64,000 nucleotides of DNA, from assembly GCA_002344065.1 (NCBI GenBank), contig DDTK01000011.1, forward strand, positions 186,001-250,000. Reading direction: 5' to 3'. A program made the position numbers and the translations under genes. Below, in pieces: positions 1 to 7,685 of this stretch. The DNA comes from Flammeovirgaceae bacterium UBA2366 (GTDB lineage: Bacteria > Bacteroidota > Bacteroidia > Cytophagales > Cyclobacteriaceae). The notes beneath the pieces are model-generated. The model made no database searches. It was not told the origin of the DNA and worked only from the letters and a program-made list of their open reading frames with translations. The number at the start of each line of letters is the position of its first letter. The stretch's first letter is position 1.

Positions 1-2
1 AC

Positions 3-335
3 AATAAACCACATCGAACAGCCGAGCAAAGACCATTTGTTTCCCTTTCTGCAACCGAATTGTTTAAAGCTTTTGAGTCAGATGAAATTTCTGCAAATGA
101 GAATTATCTGGATAAAATAATTGAAGTACATGGTGAAGTTGATGAGGTAACAATAGATATGGATAAAAATACAGTTGTGATTTTCAAAAGTGACGACCCG
201 ATTTTTGGTATTCGATGCACGCTTGAAGCCAACAACACACACATTAAACCGGGAGATACGATTCACCTGAAAGGAATTTGCAAAGGATTTTTGTCAGATG
301 TGGTTCTCACCGACTGTATCTATTTAAAGCACTAA
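3..335 (+). CDS. OB-fold tRNA_anti-like protein, 5' end outside the window
   Basis: The reading frame is open from the left edge, so the gene is 5' truncated. An internal TTG at 60 could be mistaken for the start, but the upstream codons read TAEQRPFVSLSATELFKAF, which continues the usual family sequence. The visible part is a short beta-rich domain: KIIEVHGEVDEV, a strand ending TVVIFK, then IKPGDTIHLKGIC. This resembles the tRNA_anti-like OB-fold seen in small exported Bacteroidota proteins. A signal peptide would lie outside the window. Function is unknown. It ends 9 bp before the first cytochrome gene and may belong to the same transcript. Confidence 0.75.
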   Translation, partial: NKPHRTAEQRPFVSLSATELFKAFESDEISANENYLDKIIEVHGEVDEVTIDMDKNTVVIFKSDDPIFGIRCTLEANNTHIKPGDTIHLKGICKGFLSDVVLTDCIYLKH

Positions 336-344
336 ATAAAACGG

Positions 345-1058
345 ATGAAATTGAAATATTCTTTTACGTCTATGGTTACAACAAGAATGCTTTTTGCTAT
401 TCTTACCGGGCTTGTAATTTCCTGTGTGCACGATCCATTTTTGGACCCCAACTCGCTTAACGATGGAAAGCCAAGTATCCCGGGATGCACACCAACCGGA
501 CAAATATGTTTTGAAGCCAATGTACTGCCGATTTTTATATCCGCTTGTGCCCGACCCGGATGCCACGATGCTACAAGCCATGAAGAAGGTTACATGTTGG
601 ACAGTTACGCCAATATTGTAAAGAAAGGTATTAAACCAGGCAATGCCAACGAGAGCAAAATCTATAAAGTGCTATTTGAAACCGGGGAAGATCAGATGCC
701 ACCAGATGGAGCATTAACGCAGGCACAAAAAGATTCTATTAAACTGTGGATTAACCAAGGTGCAAAAAACACAACCAATTGCGCATGTGCTTGTAATGAA
801 AATGAATTTACCTATGCACTTTCAATAAAGCCTATACTAGACAACTCTTGTGTAGGCTGTCATAAACCCGGCTCGTTAAATGGTAACGTAAATCTTGCCG
901 ACTATACGCATGTGAAAAGCTATGTGAACGATGGAAGTTTGCTGGGCAGCATAAAGCATACCAGTGGCTTTGTACCAATGCCCCAAGGCACCAAACTTTC
1001 TGATTGTGAAATAGCCAAGTTTGAAAAATGGATTGAAGCAGGTGCACTTAATAATTAG
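345..1058 (+). CDS. c-type cytochrome lipoprotein with two haem motifs
   Basis: This is a 237-aa exported protein with a lipoprotein signal (hydrophobic stretch ending VISC, Cys27), so it should be anchored on the outside of a membrane. It has two haem-c attachment sites: C68-ARPG-C73-H74, which is CX4CH rather than the usual CXXCH, and C169-VG-C172-H173. Each half ends in a Met-containing segment (DQMPPDG, VPMPQG) that could supply the distal ligand. The two halves look like a duplication. The gene leads a tight set with a second haem lipoprotein, YceI and a DUF5777 barrel. Electron transfer is the probable role; the partner is unknown. Confidence 0.8.
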   Translation: MKLKYSFTSMVTTRMLFAILTGLVISCVHDPFLDPNSLNDGKPSIPGCTPTGQICFEANVLPIFISACARPGCHDATSHEEGYMLDSYANIVKKGIKPGNANESKIYKVLFETGEDQMPPDGALTQAQKDSIKLWINQGAKNTTNCACACNENEFTYALSIKPILDNSCVGCHKPGSLNGNVNLADYTHVKSYVNDGSLLGSIKHTSGFVPMPQGTKLSDCEIAKFEKWIEAGALNN

Positions 1059-1062
1059 TACA

Positions 1063-1434
1063 ATGAAAAAATTGAGTATGGCGGTAGTCATTTCAGGCAT
1101 TTTACTAATGTCGGGGTGCTACTATGATAAAGAAGGAATACTATATCCGGGCACTGCAAACTGTGTTCCATCAGCCTCTCCATCATTTAATGAAGAGATA
1201 TTACCCATTTTAGACGGTCGCTGTAACAATTGTCATAGTGGCAATTCTCCTTCGGCTAACATTCGCTTAGACAACTATGCTGATGTACTAATCTATGCAA
1301 ATAATGGTAGTCTGATGGGGAGCATAAATCACGCTGGTGGCTATTCGCCAATGCCAAAGAACAGCGGTAAAATGCCAAACTGCGAAATTCAAAAAATTCA
1401 AAACTGGATCTCTGCCGGAAAATTAAACAACTAA
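1063..1434 (+). CDS. small c-type cytochrome lipoprotein
   Basis: The 123-aa product starts at ATG 1063, 4 bp after the previous stop. A longer frame beginning at 1021 would overlap the upstream gene and lacks a signal peptide. The lipobox is LMSGC (Cys19). One haem site, CNNCH, is followed by a region nearly identical in layout to the second half of the upstream protein (ANIRLDNYADVL, NGSLMGSINH, SPMP, NWISAGKLNN). It is therefore a single-domain paralogue of the preceding di-haem protein, probably by tandem duplication. A periplasmic or surface electron carrier is inferred. Confidence 0.8.
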   Translation: MKKLSMAVVISGILLMSGCYYDKEGILYPGTANCVPSASPSFNEEILPILDGRCNNCHSGNSPSANIRLDNYADVLIYANNGSLMGSINHAGGYSPMPKNSGKMPNCEIQKIQNWISAGKLNN

Positions 1435-1445
1435 ATGCAAAAGAA

Positions 1446-1994
1446 ATGAAAAGTTCGCTTCTCTCCCTTACCCTGCTTATTACTATAGCAAGTTTTGCAC
1501 AGCCCATGTACATGACCCGCAATGGACAAATATCATTTTACTCCAAAACGCCCATGGAAAATATTGATGCTGTAAATAATGAGGTTACTGCCATGATAAA
1601 TTCATCCACCGGAGAATTGGCCTTTGCTGTTTTGATTAAAAGTTTTCGGTTTGAACGCGCCCTGATGGAAGAACACTTTAATGAGAACTACATGGAATCC
1701 GATAAATTTCCTAAGGCGACCTTTAGTGGAAAAATCACCAACCCTGGAAATGTTAATTTCAACACCAATGGCAACTACCCGGTAAGTGTAGAAGGTGAGC
1801 TAACCATTCATGGTGTAAAGAAATCAATCACCTCAACTGGTACAATAAATATTTCAGGAAGCAAAGTAACCACCTTAAGTACATTTTTGGTACGTCTTGC
1901 CGACTATAATATTTCAATACCTGCTTTGGTTGCCGATAAAATATCAGAAACCGTAGAAGTAAAAGTAAACTGTGAATACCAGCCCAAAAAATGA
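1446..1994 (+). CDS. YceI family lipocalin-like protein
   Basis: The 182-aa protein has a cleavable signal peptide ending ASFAQP. The mature part matches the YceI fold, an eight-stranded barrel that binds isoprenoid-type lipids in known members: NGQISFYSKTPMENIDAVNN near the start, MEEHFNENYMESDKFPKA, and VEGELTIHGVKKSI. It follows the cytochrome pair by 11 bp and its last codons overlap the next gene by 4 bp, so co-translation is likely. In this setting it may carry a quinone-like molecule for the haem proteins. That link is inference from position only. Confidence 0.85.
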   Translation: MKSSLLSLTLLITIASFAQPMYMTRNGQISFYSKTPMENIDAVNNEVTAMINSSTGELAFAVLIKSFRFERALMEEHFNENYMESDKFPKATFSGKITNPGNVNFNTNGNYPVSVEGELTIHGVKKSITSTGTINISGSKVTTLSTFLVRLADYNISIPALVADKISETVEVKVNCEYQPKK

Positions 1995-2887
1995 TAGCCC
2001 GTAAATCAACGCTTTTCATTCTCCTATTTCTCTTGTCACAGGTTGCTATGGCTCAGGATGATTTATTAAAAATGCTGGAAGATGAAACAGAAAAAGACAA
2101 AAAGCCTGATTACACTACTGCCACTTTTAAAACAACTAGACTCATCAATGGACATTCCGTTGAAAACGTAGCCGGGGGCGTATTGGACTTCAGAATATCG
2201 CACCGTTTTGGGTACATCAATAGTGGTTTATATGAATTCTTTGGATTAGACCAGGCCACTACCCGATTGGGTTTGGACTATGGACTAACCAACAGGTGGA
2301 TGATAGGTATCGGCAGGAGCACATTCGAAAAGCAACTTGATGGTTTTACCAAGTATAAGTTGATTCGACAATCAAGTGGCGCAAAAAAAACACCTGTAAC
2401 CGTTAGTCTTATGGCCGCAATGGTATACAAGACAATAAAGCCCAGTACCACCGATCGTGAAAATTTCAAAACATCTAATCTTTATTACACTTACCAAATA
2501 CTTGTTGCCCGAAAATTTAATGAGAGCCTCTCCCTTCAGCTCATGCCCTCCATGAACCATTATAATTTGGTACCGGGTACCACCCTGCCAAACGATTTTT
2601 TTTCATTAGGTTTTGGTGGACGATTAAAGGTTAGTAAGCGCGTGACCATCAATGCGGAGTACTACTATCAATTCCCAAATTCAAAACTACCAGACACAAC
2701 AAACTCGCTTGGTATTGGTGTGGATATTGAAACCGGGGGACATGTTTTTCAGTTATACCTGACTAATTCAACCGGCATGACTGAACGATCCTTTATCACT
2801 GAAACAACAGGAGATTTTCTAAAAGGAGAAATTCATTTTGGATTCTGTATTTCAAGGGTCTTTACTATTCGGGATCCAAGGAAATAA
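1991..2887 (+). CDS. DUF5777 family outer-membrane beta-barrel protein
   Basis: The 298-aa protein has a signal peptide ending VAMAQ and then a short acidic linker (DDLLKMLEDETEKDKK). It continues as alternating strands typical of an outer-membrane barrel (GGVLDFRISHRFG, FGLDQATTRLGLDYG), ending in HFGFCISRVFTIRDPRK. It matches DUF5777. Its start overlaps the YceI stop (ATGA). Genes of this family are commonly found with haem-c and YceI proteins in Bacteroidota, so the barrel may be the outer-membrane part of the same redox module. Substrate unknown. Confidence 0.8.
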   Translation: MIARKSTLFILLFLLSQVAMAQDDLLKMLEDETEKDKKPDYTTATFKTTRLINGHSVENVAGGVLDFRISHRFGYINSGLYEFFGLDQATTRLGLDYGLTNRWMIGIGRSTFEKQLDGFTKYKLIRQSSGAKKTPVTVSLMAAMVYKTIKPSTTDRENFKTSNLYYTYQILVARKFNESLSLQLMPSMNHYNLVPGTTLPNDFFSLGFGGRLKVSKRVTINAEYYYQFPNSKLPDTTNSLGIGVDIETGGHVFQLYLTNSTGMTERSFITETTGDFLKGEIHFGFCISRVFTIRDPRK

Positions 2888-2911
2888 TTATTGTTATACC
2901 AAATCTGCTTT

Positions 2912-4084
2912 TCAGTCTCGTTGTTTGAAATAAAACGTGAAGAGAAAAAGGATTATCCTGAAGATATCGTAGGCACTTCGTTGCAAAAACAACTCGAACA
3001 GCGTTTGCTTTTTAGTATAAAGTTCAGGAGTTACCTGAATGCACTCCAACTCAATAATTCTTTCCAGTCTCTTTTCAACATTGTACGCAAAATCAGGATT
3101 ATACACATCAACATTCAATTCCACACTGGCGTATGCACTGATGTTATTCAGGTTATAAGAACCAACCGTTACCCACTGGCCGTCATAAGTACCCAACTTC
3201 GCATGAAGTACTTTGCGCTGGTATTCCCATATCTCAACACCTCTTCTTAAAAACCAACCGTACATATAGCGCTCAGCATATTTTGCGAGGGTTACATCAG
3301 AAATGCCGGCAACAATAACTTTAATTTTTACCCCGCGCTTGGCAGCTGCTGCAATATGCTTGCGTAAAAGATTGCCCGGTAAAAAATAGCTTGATATCAG
3401 GTGAATGGAGGATTGCGCCTGACGGAACATCTCCAGGTAACTGGAAGTAATCTGTTTTTTTCTTCGTACCCAATCATTGATACGTGGTCTTGCTAAAATA
3501 ACAGGCAAACCTTCCTGTTTAACCTCTCGTTTGTGTCTTCTGAAATATTTTTTTTTACCCTTTACACGAGCCTCACAAATCTTCTGAAGTCTTAAGCTCA
3601 CATCTCCGTCAATAAATACAGCCCAGTCAAGCCAGGCTACATTTTCTGGTGTATCGTTGTAGTGGTTACCGATATTTATTCCGCCTACCATACTAAAGCG
3701 CCCATCCACAACACAAACTTTGTGATGTAGTCTTCGTCCAAAATAGAAGTACTTACTCTTGAAATATGCAGCAAAGAATCGGAAGTAAATACCCGCTTCG
3801 CGTAGTTTTTGAATGAATTCTTTGGAGAGATTTTGTGAAGCATAGCCATCCACGATCAGGTAAACCTGTACACCACGTTTGGATGCTTTAATGAGGGCAT
3901 TCGCCACACGCCTGCCTGTTTCATCCGGCTCAAAGATGTAGGTTTGAAGGTGAATCGTGTTTTTTGCTTCGTGGATAAGTTTCTCCAGTAAATCAAAATA
4001 CTCATGACCGGCTCGAACTAAGCGCACTTCAGCATTAGGCCGATATCCTCGTCTGGCTGGTAAAGAAGAAGGTAATGCTGTCAT
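2912..4084 (-). CDS. Phospholipase D family protein, ClsB-like cardiolipin synthase
   Basis: The 390-aa protein has two HKD phosphodiesterase motifs: HHKVCVVDG followed by FSMVGG, and HAKLGTYDG followed by VTVGSYN. It lacks the two N-terminal membrane helices of ClsA, as ClsB-type enzymes do, and begins directly with the domain (VRLVRAGHEYFDLLEKLIHE). The likely reaction is phosphatidyl transfer to make cardiolipin at the inner membrane, although PLD-family members with other phospholipid substrates look similar. The C-terminus has a short hydrophobic stretch (FRIILFLFTFYF). It is transcribed alone, convergent with the DUF5777 gene. Confidence 0.8.
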   Translation of the reverse strand: MTALPSSLPARRGYRPNAEVRLVRAGHEYFDLLEKLIHEAKNTIHLQTYIFEPDETGRRVANALIKASKRGVQVYLIVDGYASQNLSKEFIQKLREAGIYFRFFAAYFKSKYFYFGRRLHHKVCVVDGRFSMVGGINIGNHYNDTPENVAWLDWAVFIDGDVSLRLQKICEARVKGKKKYFRRHKREVKQEGLPVILARPRINDWVRRKKQITSSYLEMFRQAQSSIHLISSYFLPGNLLRKHIAAAAKRGVKIKVIVAGISDVTLAKYAERYMYGWFLRRGVEIWEYQRKVLHAKLGTYDGQWVTVGSYNLNNISAYASVELNVDVYNPDFAYNVEKRLERIIELECIQVTPELYTKKQTLFELFLQRSAYDIFRIILFLFTFYFKQRD

Positions 4085-4343
4085 CAGTGATCAGTAAACA
4101 CTTAAGGTATACAGAGTTTGAACGAAATCACGAAGCTGTATTAAGAAAATTACAAAATCATTTTGCGTTTCGTGGAACCTTATGCTCCACCTTTCGTTTA
4201 TATTGCATTGAAACTATAAAACTATTGATTCACAGTAAGTTACAAATAATTTTTTACGAATACGTCAGCACCATACTATCGTTGGAAGTTGTACGGAAGC
4301 CCGTAAGTAAATACTGCGAAAGATGAAAGAAGGAGTGTTCTCT
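4085..4343. other. Intergenic region, no gene supported
   Basis: This 259-bp gap separates the divergent phospholipase D gene and a small unknown gene. It must hold both promoters, but no clear TAnnTTTG element was found. An open frame of 83 codons crosses it; its composition is not protein-like and it overlaps both neighbours, so it was not called. Confidence 0.5.
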
Positions 4344-4685
4344 ATGGAATGGATTACTGTTTATATTTCCGGAAAGCCGGATTTTAAAGAAGAAGTATTA
4401 CGCAATCTGGATAAATCAAACTTTCCGTTTATGCCGGGCTCGGCAGAAAGCGACTCATTGTACTTGCTTTGGATTGACGACCGGTCATCGCTGCGAGACC
4501 TCAAAAAGGCTATTGGAAGTAAGGCCGTTTTTAAATACCGGCTACAATTCTACCCGAGTCTTGAGAAATACTTTCAATCCATCCGGAAATCAAAAGAAAC
4601 AACCTTCTCCCCGCAAGAAAGAGAACTGATCAATCAAATGTCGGAGTGGGAAGCTGGCTCACGTCTATACAGGCATAGCGCATAA
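4344..4685 (+). CDS. Small conserved-looking protein of unknown function
   Basis: The 113-aa product is called from ATG 4344 because a good AGGAG sits at 4331-4335, 8 nt upstream. A start at 4323 would add seven poorly supported residues. The sequence begins MEWITVYISGKPDF, has no signal peptide or membrane segment, and has a mixed alpha/beta pattern (SLYLLWIDDRSSLRDLKKAIG, KYRLQFYPSLEKYFQ). I do not recognise the family. It converges on the eRF1-domain-like gene with 1 bp between stops, beside the FNR-like boxes, so a role in the same stress response is possible. Confidence 0.65.
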   Translation: MEWITVYISGKPDFKEEVLRNLDKSNFPFMPGSAESDSLYLLWIDDRSSLRDLKKAIGSKAVFKYRLQFYPSLEKYFQSIRKSKETTFSPQERELINQMSEWEAGSRLYRHSA

Positions 4686-4686
4686 G

Positions 4687-5121
4687 CTATTTTCTGGTTT
4701 TTTTGTTTTTCTCACGCGATTCAAAAAACAGGCGAATACGCTCTATTATTTTACTTTCACTTAGGCTATCGCAAGGTTCGACCGTTAAAATTTTAGACTT
4801 AAGCTCAGGATTTTTCTTAAGTTGCTTTTCTAAATCAACTTTTGCTTCTGCCGGCCCAATTATATAAAGGCTATCTACTCCGCTTAATGCCTCTATTACC
4901 CGGGCGTAGTATCTTTTCAGCTCCTCTTTGAACTTATTCTTCTGCGAACTTTCATAGTCAAAACCAATACCTCCACGTTTTGTTCGTTTTGATTTCTCAC
5001 CCTCAACTTTAGGTTTTCGTTCTGCGTCTGAAAGGACATGAACAATTCTAATTTCCCCTTCACTTTCCAGGTGAACAATCACAGCTTCACGCGTATCAAT
5101 CCATATTCCTGTATTTTTCAT
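4687..5121 (-). CDS. eRF1 domain-like (baeRF-type) stress protein
   Basis: The 144-aa protein begins MKNTGIWIDTREAVIVHL and ends in an alpha/beta segment with SLYIIGPAEAKVDLEKQL and KILTVEPCDSLSESKIIERI. This matches the small bacterial proteins related to the C-terminal domain of release factor eRF1 and the host-attachment protein group. The middle is basic and low in complexity (KSKRTKRGG). It has no obvious catalytic residues. It is divergent from a 51-aa gene across a 124-bp gap with two TGAT-N4-ATCA dyads, which suggests redox or oxygen control. The exact biochemical role in this group is not established. Confidence 0.6.
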   Translation of the reverse strand: MKNTGIWIDTREAVIVHLESEGEIRIVHVLSDAERKPKVEGEKSKRTKRGGIGFDYESSQKNKFKEELKRYYARVIEALSGVDSLYIIGPAEAKVDLEKQLKKNPELKSKILTVEPCDSLSESKIIERIRLFFESREKNKKTRK

Positions 5122-5176
5122 ATCGTAATTTTTAGTTGTCGTAGTCTAAGATCGTTGAGTTTTATACAAATTAGCC

Positions 5177-5210
5177 TGATCAAGATCAAATGGTCCACTG
5201 ATATTGATCA
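5177..5210. promoter_or_regulatory. Two FNR/CRP-like dyads, TGAT-N4-ATCA
   Basis: TGATCAAGATCA at 5177-5188 and TGATATTGATCA at 5199-5210 are both perfect TGAT-N4-ATCA dyads. Their centres are 22 bp apart, about two helical turns. FNR-family sites have the consensus TTGAT-N4-ATCAA; the first box matches 9 of 10 positions. They lie between two divergent small genes and could control either or both. Confidence 0.5.
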
Positions 5211-5245
5211 TCTCAAACATAAAAGCAGAATCCTACTTTACAACT

Positions 5246-5401
5246 ATGAAATTGAATCGGGAATGGCATCTTTCCCATCGTATGCCAAAAAATGCAACGC
5301 TTGATCAGCGGATTGCCTGGCACATTGAGCATCACAAACATTGCTCCTGCCGTGAAATACCTAAATCCATCCTGGACCAGATAAAGAAGCGAAATAAATG
5401 A
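5246..5401 (+). CDS. 51-aa conserved small protein
   Basis: Start ATG 5246 gives MKLNREWHLSHRMPKNATLD followed by QRIAWHIEHHKHCSCREIP. The pattern WHxxHRMPKNAT...RIxWHxEHxxxCxCRxIP is one I recognise as recurring in short unannotated bacterial proteins, although I cannot name a function. Several His plus the CSC pair suggest possible metal binding. An upstream in-frame ATG at 5204 lies inside the FNR-like box and is less likely. It is the first gene downstream of the two dyads on this strand. Confidence 0.65.
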   Translation: MKLNREWHLSHRMPKNATLDQRIAWHIEHHKHCSCREIPKSILDQIKKRNK

Positions 5402-5420
5402 TTTGAGTATTTTTGGAGAA

Positions 5421-5575
5421 GCCATTTCAAAAATAAAGAGTACGTTATTGTGAGGGAGCATGCCTGCCGGACAGGCAGGGAACGACCGAAGCAATCCCAC
5501 TTTCCACGTTGAAATTGGGATTGCTTCTCCGCCTGTAGCGGATCTCAATGACCTACGTATTTTTGAGATGGTTTC
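5421..5575. repeat. Large imperfect palindromic intergenic repeat
   Basis: The element is built from nested inverted repeats. The outer arms are AGCCATTTCAAAAATA (from 5420) against TATTTTTGAGATGGTT (ending 5571). The inner arms are GAAGCAATCCCA (5488-5499) and TGGGATTGCTTC (5516-5527), a perfect 12-bp pair. A GC-rich mini-palindrome TGCCTGCCGGACAGGCAGG sits at 5461-5479. The layout resembles REP/MITE-like elements common between genes in many bacteria. A related GC core occurs at 47335. It carries no gene. Confidence 0.7.
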
Positions 5576-5607
5576 GAATAACCTGAGCTAAAATTAGTTA
5601 TCAGCAC

Positions 5608-6123
5608 TTGAATCTCCGACACGAATTACTGAAGATAACAAACAAAGCGCAGGTACTGCGGATTATCAAGTATATCGGAAACGATGCTACGAAATTCAAT
5701 GACCTGGTTAAACTATTCTTAAACGGGCCTTATCGCCTTGCACAACGGGCATCCTGGCCGCTAACGGTTTGTGTTGAAAAGAATCCGGAATTGGCCAAAC
5801 CCTACCTGAAATTACTTCTGCAAAATCTAAAAAAGGAACCGCTTCATAATGCTGTAAAACGCAATACCGTCCGACTTCTTCAGTATGTAGATATTCCCGG
5901 AAAACTTCAAGGTTTAGCTGTTGATTTATGCTTTCAGTATCTTATAGATCCAAAAGAACCCATTGCAGTAAGGGTGTTTTCCATGACCGTGTTAGCTAAT
6001 ATTGCTGAAGATAAGCCTGATTTGAAAAGGGAGTTACTTCTAGTTTTGGAAGACCAACTGCCGTATGGTTCAGCCGGGTTTATTTCCAGAGCAAGAAGAA
6101 CAATTAAAAAATTAAATAAATAA
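5608..6123 (+). CDS. HEAT-like helical repeat protein
   Basis: The 171-aa protein is wholly helical, with repeated pairs such as AQRASWPLTVCVEKNPELAK, LHNAVKRNTVRLLQYV and VRVFSMTVLANIAEDKPDLK, which look like HEAT-type repeats. No signal peptide is present. The frame has no ATG near its beginning, so TTG at 5608 is the best start. Its function is unknown; some relatives are mis-labelled as adenylosuccinate lyase in databases. It is followed 3 bp later by a DUF3667 gene and probably forms an operon with it. Confidence 0.65.
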   Translation: MNLRHELLKITNKAQVLRIIKYIGNDATKFNDLVKLFLNGPYRLAQRASWPLTVCVEKNPELAKPYLKLLLQNLKKEPLHNAVKRNTVRLLQYVDIPGKLQGLAVDLCFQYLIDPKEPIAVRVFSMTVLANIAEDKPDLKRELLLVLEDQLPYGSAGFISRARRTIKKLNK

Positions 6124-6126
6124 AAC

Positions 6127-6975
6127 GTGTCTGCGCTTCACGAACATACCTGCAAAAGTTGTGACCATCACTTCAAGGGAACTTACTGTAACCTGTGTGG
6201 TGAAAAAGTAATATTACCCAAAGACAGAACATTGCGTGCCTTTTTGAACAACATACTAATTGCCGTAACCTTTGCCGATAATAAATTTGTTAAGTCCCTG
6301 TGGCTATCGGTTGTTAACCCCGGTTTCATTTCAAAAGAATATGTGGATGGACGCAGGGTTAATTACATACGTCCATTACAACTATTTTTTATTCTTAACC
6401 TCGTTTATTTCTTATTTCCAATCCTTCAATTATTCAGTTCATCGCTACGCACACAAATGTATTACCTGTTTCACAGCACCATGGCGAGAAACATGGTTGT
6501 GAACAGGCTTACCGAAGAGGGATTGAGCCTGGCGGCCTTTGAACTGATGTTCAATGCCAAAACCACAAGCCTCGCCAAACTTTTAATCGTCATTTTTGTT
6601 CTGCTCGCTTCCATTCCACTCAGCATCATTTACAGAAAGAAAAACCGGTACTTTACAGATCATACAACGTTGGCGGTTGAACTGGCCTGCTTCAACATTT
6701 TTGTCAATGCGATTTTACTATCGGCAATTTTATGGATTACAAATATTGTGCTTCGGTGGGGTAATTCGGGGTGGGAAGGCTACCTGAATGATTCCACACT
6801 TACTGTTGTATTTGTGGCCACCAATCTTTATTTCCTGCTTCGTGCTTCGCAAACTTTTTACGCGCAAAAGGGTAAACGGTTGTATGTGAAGTGTGCACTG
6901 GGCATTGTGGGGTTATTTCTTGCGCTGGAGGCCTACCGGATTATATTATTCTTCCTTACGTTTTACCTGGTATAA
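6127..6975 (+). CDS. DUF3667 zinc-ribbon membrane protein
   Basis: The 282-aa protein starts at GTG 6127. The N-terminus has a zinc ribbon, CKSC then CNLCGEK (about residues 9-25). The rest has about four membrane segments, for example LQLFFILNLVYFLFPILQLF, LLIVIFVLLASIPLSIIY and ALGIVGLFLALEAYRIILFF. The combination of a short ribbon with a membrane-embedded body matches DUF3667. No catalytic residues are evident and the role is unknown. Its stop is 2 bp from the convergent TPR gene. Confidence 0.75.
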   Translation: MSALHEHTCKSCDHHFKGTYCNLCGEKVILPKDRTLRAFLNNILIAVTFADNKFVKSLWLSVVNPGFISKEYVDGRRVNYIRPLQLFFILNLVYFLFPILQLFSSSLRTQMYYLFHSTMARNMVVNRLTEEGLSLAAFELMFNAKTTSLAKLLIVIFVLLASIPLSIIYRKKNRYFTDHTTLAVELACFNIFVNAILLSAILWITNIVLRWGNSGWEGYLNDSTLTVVFVATNLYFLLRASQTFYAQKGKRLYVKCALGIVGLFLALEAYRIILFFLTFYLV

Positions 6976-6977
6976 CC

Positions 6978-7574
6978 TTAAAGAAGTGAGCTCAACTGAT
7001 CAATCAGTTGATTAACCTGCTTATGATCATCGGCAGGCGATAAACGCGTAAAGTGGCGAAGGGCTTCCACTGCTTCATTAAAGTCTTTGGTTACCGCAAG
7101 GGTTAAGCCCAAATTGAAATAACTGTTAGGATAAGAAGGCTCCAGCTCTATCGCTATGGTGTAATGCACTTTTGCCAGATTATAGTTTCCTACTTCGGCA
7201 TACAAATTAGCAAGGTTATAATGCGACTCGTAATGTCTTGGATCTTCCTTTAGTGCCCGGGTAAAATTATCAATGGCACGGGAGTGGTTGCCTTCGTACG
7301 ACTCCAGTATGCCAACATTACAATATGCATCAGCCAGGCACTCTCCTTCTTCAATGGCTTTATGATAAAGATTTTTGGCATTAATGCGATCGCCCTGTTC
7401 ATCCAGCAGCAGTGCTTCTTCAAAAGTTGATAATTGACCAAGCTTAATAACCCTCCCACCCTGAAACAGGTTAAGCTGGCCGTGTTTCTCCAGTTCGCTT
7501 CGTTTCTTTTTTTGTGCCTTTTGTAACCCGAATTTAACAGGCTCTGGCCCAGGAAATTTTACCACTTTCGCCAT
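6978..7574 (-). CDS. TPR repeat protein
   Basis: The 198-aa cytoplasmic protein has a basic N-terminus (residues 1-50, KKKRSELEKHG) followed by four to five tetratricopeptide repeats. Examples are YCNVGILESYEGNHSRAIDN, YNLANLYAEVGNYNLAKVHY and YFNLGLTLAVTKDFNEAVEA. TPR arrays act as protein-binding scaffolds; the partner is unknown. No signal peptide is visible. It lies downstream of ku on the same strand with a 111-bp gap, so a shared transcript is uncertain. Confidence 0.75.
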   Translation of the reverse strand: MAKVVKFPGPEPVKFGLQKAQKKKRSELEKHGQLNLFQGGRVIKLGQLSTFEEALLLDEQGDRINAKNLYHKAIEEGECLADAYCNVGILESYEGNHSRAIDNFTRALKEDPRHYESHYNLANLYAEVGNYNLAKVHYTIAIELEPSYPNSYFNLGLTLAVTKDFNEAVEALRHFTRLSPADDHKQVNQLIDQLSSLL

Positions 7575-7623
7575 ACGACAAAGGTAAGCATGAATGGGGA
7601 ATCAAGTACAGTAAACTTAAGAG

Positions 7624-7681
7624 CTATTGACGATTGTCAATGACTATTAACCTTTGACTAGCGACTAAGTGACCATTGACC
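7624..7681. repeat. Degenerate ATTGAC-type short repeats
   Basis: The gap between ku and the TPR gene holds about seven copies of GAC/GTC words spaced 5-12 bp apart. They include ATTGAC (7626-7631), GTCAAT (7636-7641), TTTGAC and a final ATTGAC. This forms short tandem and inverted repeats with no coding potential, probably low-complexity drift or slippage. Confidence 0.45.
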
Positions 7682-7685
7682 TCCG

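Noticed and set aside
1021..1062. Longer N-terminus for the second haem lipoprotein
   Set aside because: It overlaps the upstream gene and would remove the signal peptide that begins at ATG 1063.
4075..4326. 83-codon frame between the phospholipase D gene and the next gene
   Set aside because: It overlaps both neighbours, has no protein-like composition and no promoter; it is most likely chance.
5421..5575. Considered as a CRISPR-like or attachment site
   Set aside because: There are no regularly spaced direct repeats, only nested inverted ones, and no integrase or cas gene is near.
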